From Desulfamplus sp. (GTDB lineage Bacteria > Desulfobacterota > Desulfobacteria > Desulfobacterales > Desulfobacteraceae): a stretch of DNA of 5,790 bases. Location: positions 1 to 5,790 of the forward strand of contig JADGBP010000169.1 of the NCBI GenBank assembly GCA_015231395.1. Reading direction: 5' to 3'. A program made the translations under genes and the position numbers. Positions within the stretch are counted from its first letter, which is position 1. Each line of letters opens with the position of its first letter. The notes beneath the pieces are model-generated. The model ran no database searches. It saw only the letters and a list, made by a program, of their open reading frames with translations, and had not been told where the DNA came from. Positions 5,383 to 5,790 of this stretch are shown piece after piece.

Positions 5383-5790
5383 TTACTCATTGACTCTTTC
5401 TACATAACTTTTTGTTCTGGTATCTATTTTTACAAGCTGTCCCTCTTCCACAAACGGAGGAACCTGAATTTCAAAGCCTGTTTCAAGTGTTGCCGGCTTT
5501 GTGCTTCCAGTAGCGGTATCCCCTTTTGCCCAAGGGTCTGATTTGGTGATTCGGAGATTAACAAAGTTGGGCAGTGTCAGTCCAATTGCTTTACCATTAA
5601 AAAACAGTGCAGTACAAACAGTATTTTCTTTAAGAAGATCAATTGCATCTCCTACCTGATCTTTACTTAAAAATTCTTGTTCATAATTAACAGTATTCAT
5701 AAAGCAGTAACTTTCCGGTTCAGCATAAAGATATTCCATTTCCATCTCTTCCAGTGATGCTTCTTCGAATTTATCACCGGAACGAAAAGT
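5383..5790 (-). CDS. efp: Elongation factor P, N-terminus outside window
   Basis: EF-P binds the ribosome between the P and E sites and promotes peptide bond formation at consecutive prolines. The frame is open from the window edge (5790) to TAA at 5385-5383, giving 135 residues against the usual 185 to 190, so about 50 N-terminal residues (most of the KOW-like domain with the modified tip residue) lie outside. Visible are the end of domain I (TFRSGDKFEEA), the OB-fold domain II (MEYLYAEPESYCFMNTVNYEQ through GLTLPNFVNLRI) and domain III with the family signature GDTATGSTKPATLETGFEI, then PPFVEEGQLVKIDTRT and YVERV. An internal ATG at 5745 is not the start, since upstream codons match conserved EF-P sequence. 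The usual TG(E/D/S)YVERV ending reads TKSYVERV here. The modification type cannot be judged because the tip residue is not in the window. Very secure call. Confidence 0.96.
   Translation of the reverse strand, partial: TFRSGDKFEEASLEEMEMEYLYAEPESYCFMNTVNYEQEFLSKDQVGDAIDLLKENTVCTALFFNGKAIGLTLPNFVNLRITKSDPWAKGDTATGSTKPATLETGFEIQVPPFVEEGQLVKIDTRTKSYVERVNE

Noticed and set aside
5026..5541. 171-codon open frame on the plus strand across the kinase start, spacer and efp end
   Set aside because: It overlaps two secure genes on the other strand, its middle is a low-complexity Phe/Leu/Ile translation of the T-rich repeat array, and it shows no recognisable domain.
5383..5745. Short 120-residue protein starting at the internal ATG 5745
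   Set aside because: Fifteen further in-frame codons upstream (TFRSGDKFEEASLEE) match conserved EF-P sequence, so this is only the visible part of efp.

Overview
The window looks like chromosomal DNA of an AT-rich Gram-negative bacterium. The gene content and protein style (a ResB/CcsB system II cytochrome c pair, an EF-P with the C-terminal SDPWAKGDTATG segment, and a large cytoplasmic multi-receiver hybrid histidine kinase) best fit a Desulfobacterota (sulfate-reducer-like) genome. That placement is inference from recall of the families, not from a search.

All four recognisable genes lie on the minus strand, so the transcriptional order is right to left. (1) 5790-5383 is the C-terminal two thirds of elongation factor P; its N-terminus lies outside the window. 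(2) 5382-5106 is a 277-bp gene-free spacer with a perfect hairpin, a 16-bp palindrome, seven degenerate repeats at about 20-bp spacing, and a small GC-rich hairpin in the leader of the next gene. (3) 5105-2808 is a 765-residue hybrid kinase, REC-coiled coil-HisKA-HATPase-degenerate REC-REC, without membrane segments or sensor domain. (4) 2807-2616 is a spacer with five perfect 12-bp tandem repeats. (5) 2615-987 is resB (ccs1), with a repeat-derived acidic and His-rich insertion in its periplasmic domain. (6) 986-848 is a spacer with nested inverted repeats. (7) 847-1 is the N-terminal 282 codons of ccsB (the CcsA/ResC family), which runs off the left edge.

ResB and CcsB are expected to form one inner-membrane complex that carries heme to the periplasm and attaches it to apocytochromes c. 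They are probably co-transcribed. The kinase is an orphan here: no cognate regulator, HPt protein or target is visible, and its link to the cytochrome genes is adjacency only. EF-P is a housekeeping translation factor that relieves ribosome stalling at proline runs.

The most unusual property is the density of short tandem duplications: about ten loci in 5.8 kb with units of 8 to 36 bp, in spacers and, mostly in frame, in the coding regions of ccsB, resB and the kinase. I found no mobile element genes, RNA genes, CRISPR array or convincing new multi-gene system. The notable signals are repeat-driven protein insertions, structured spacers and the kinase architecture.
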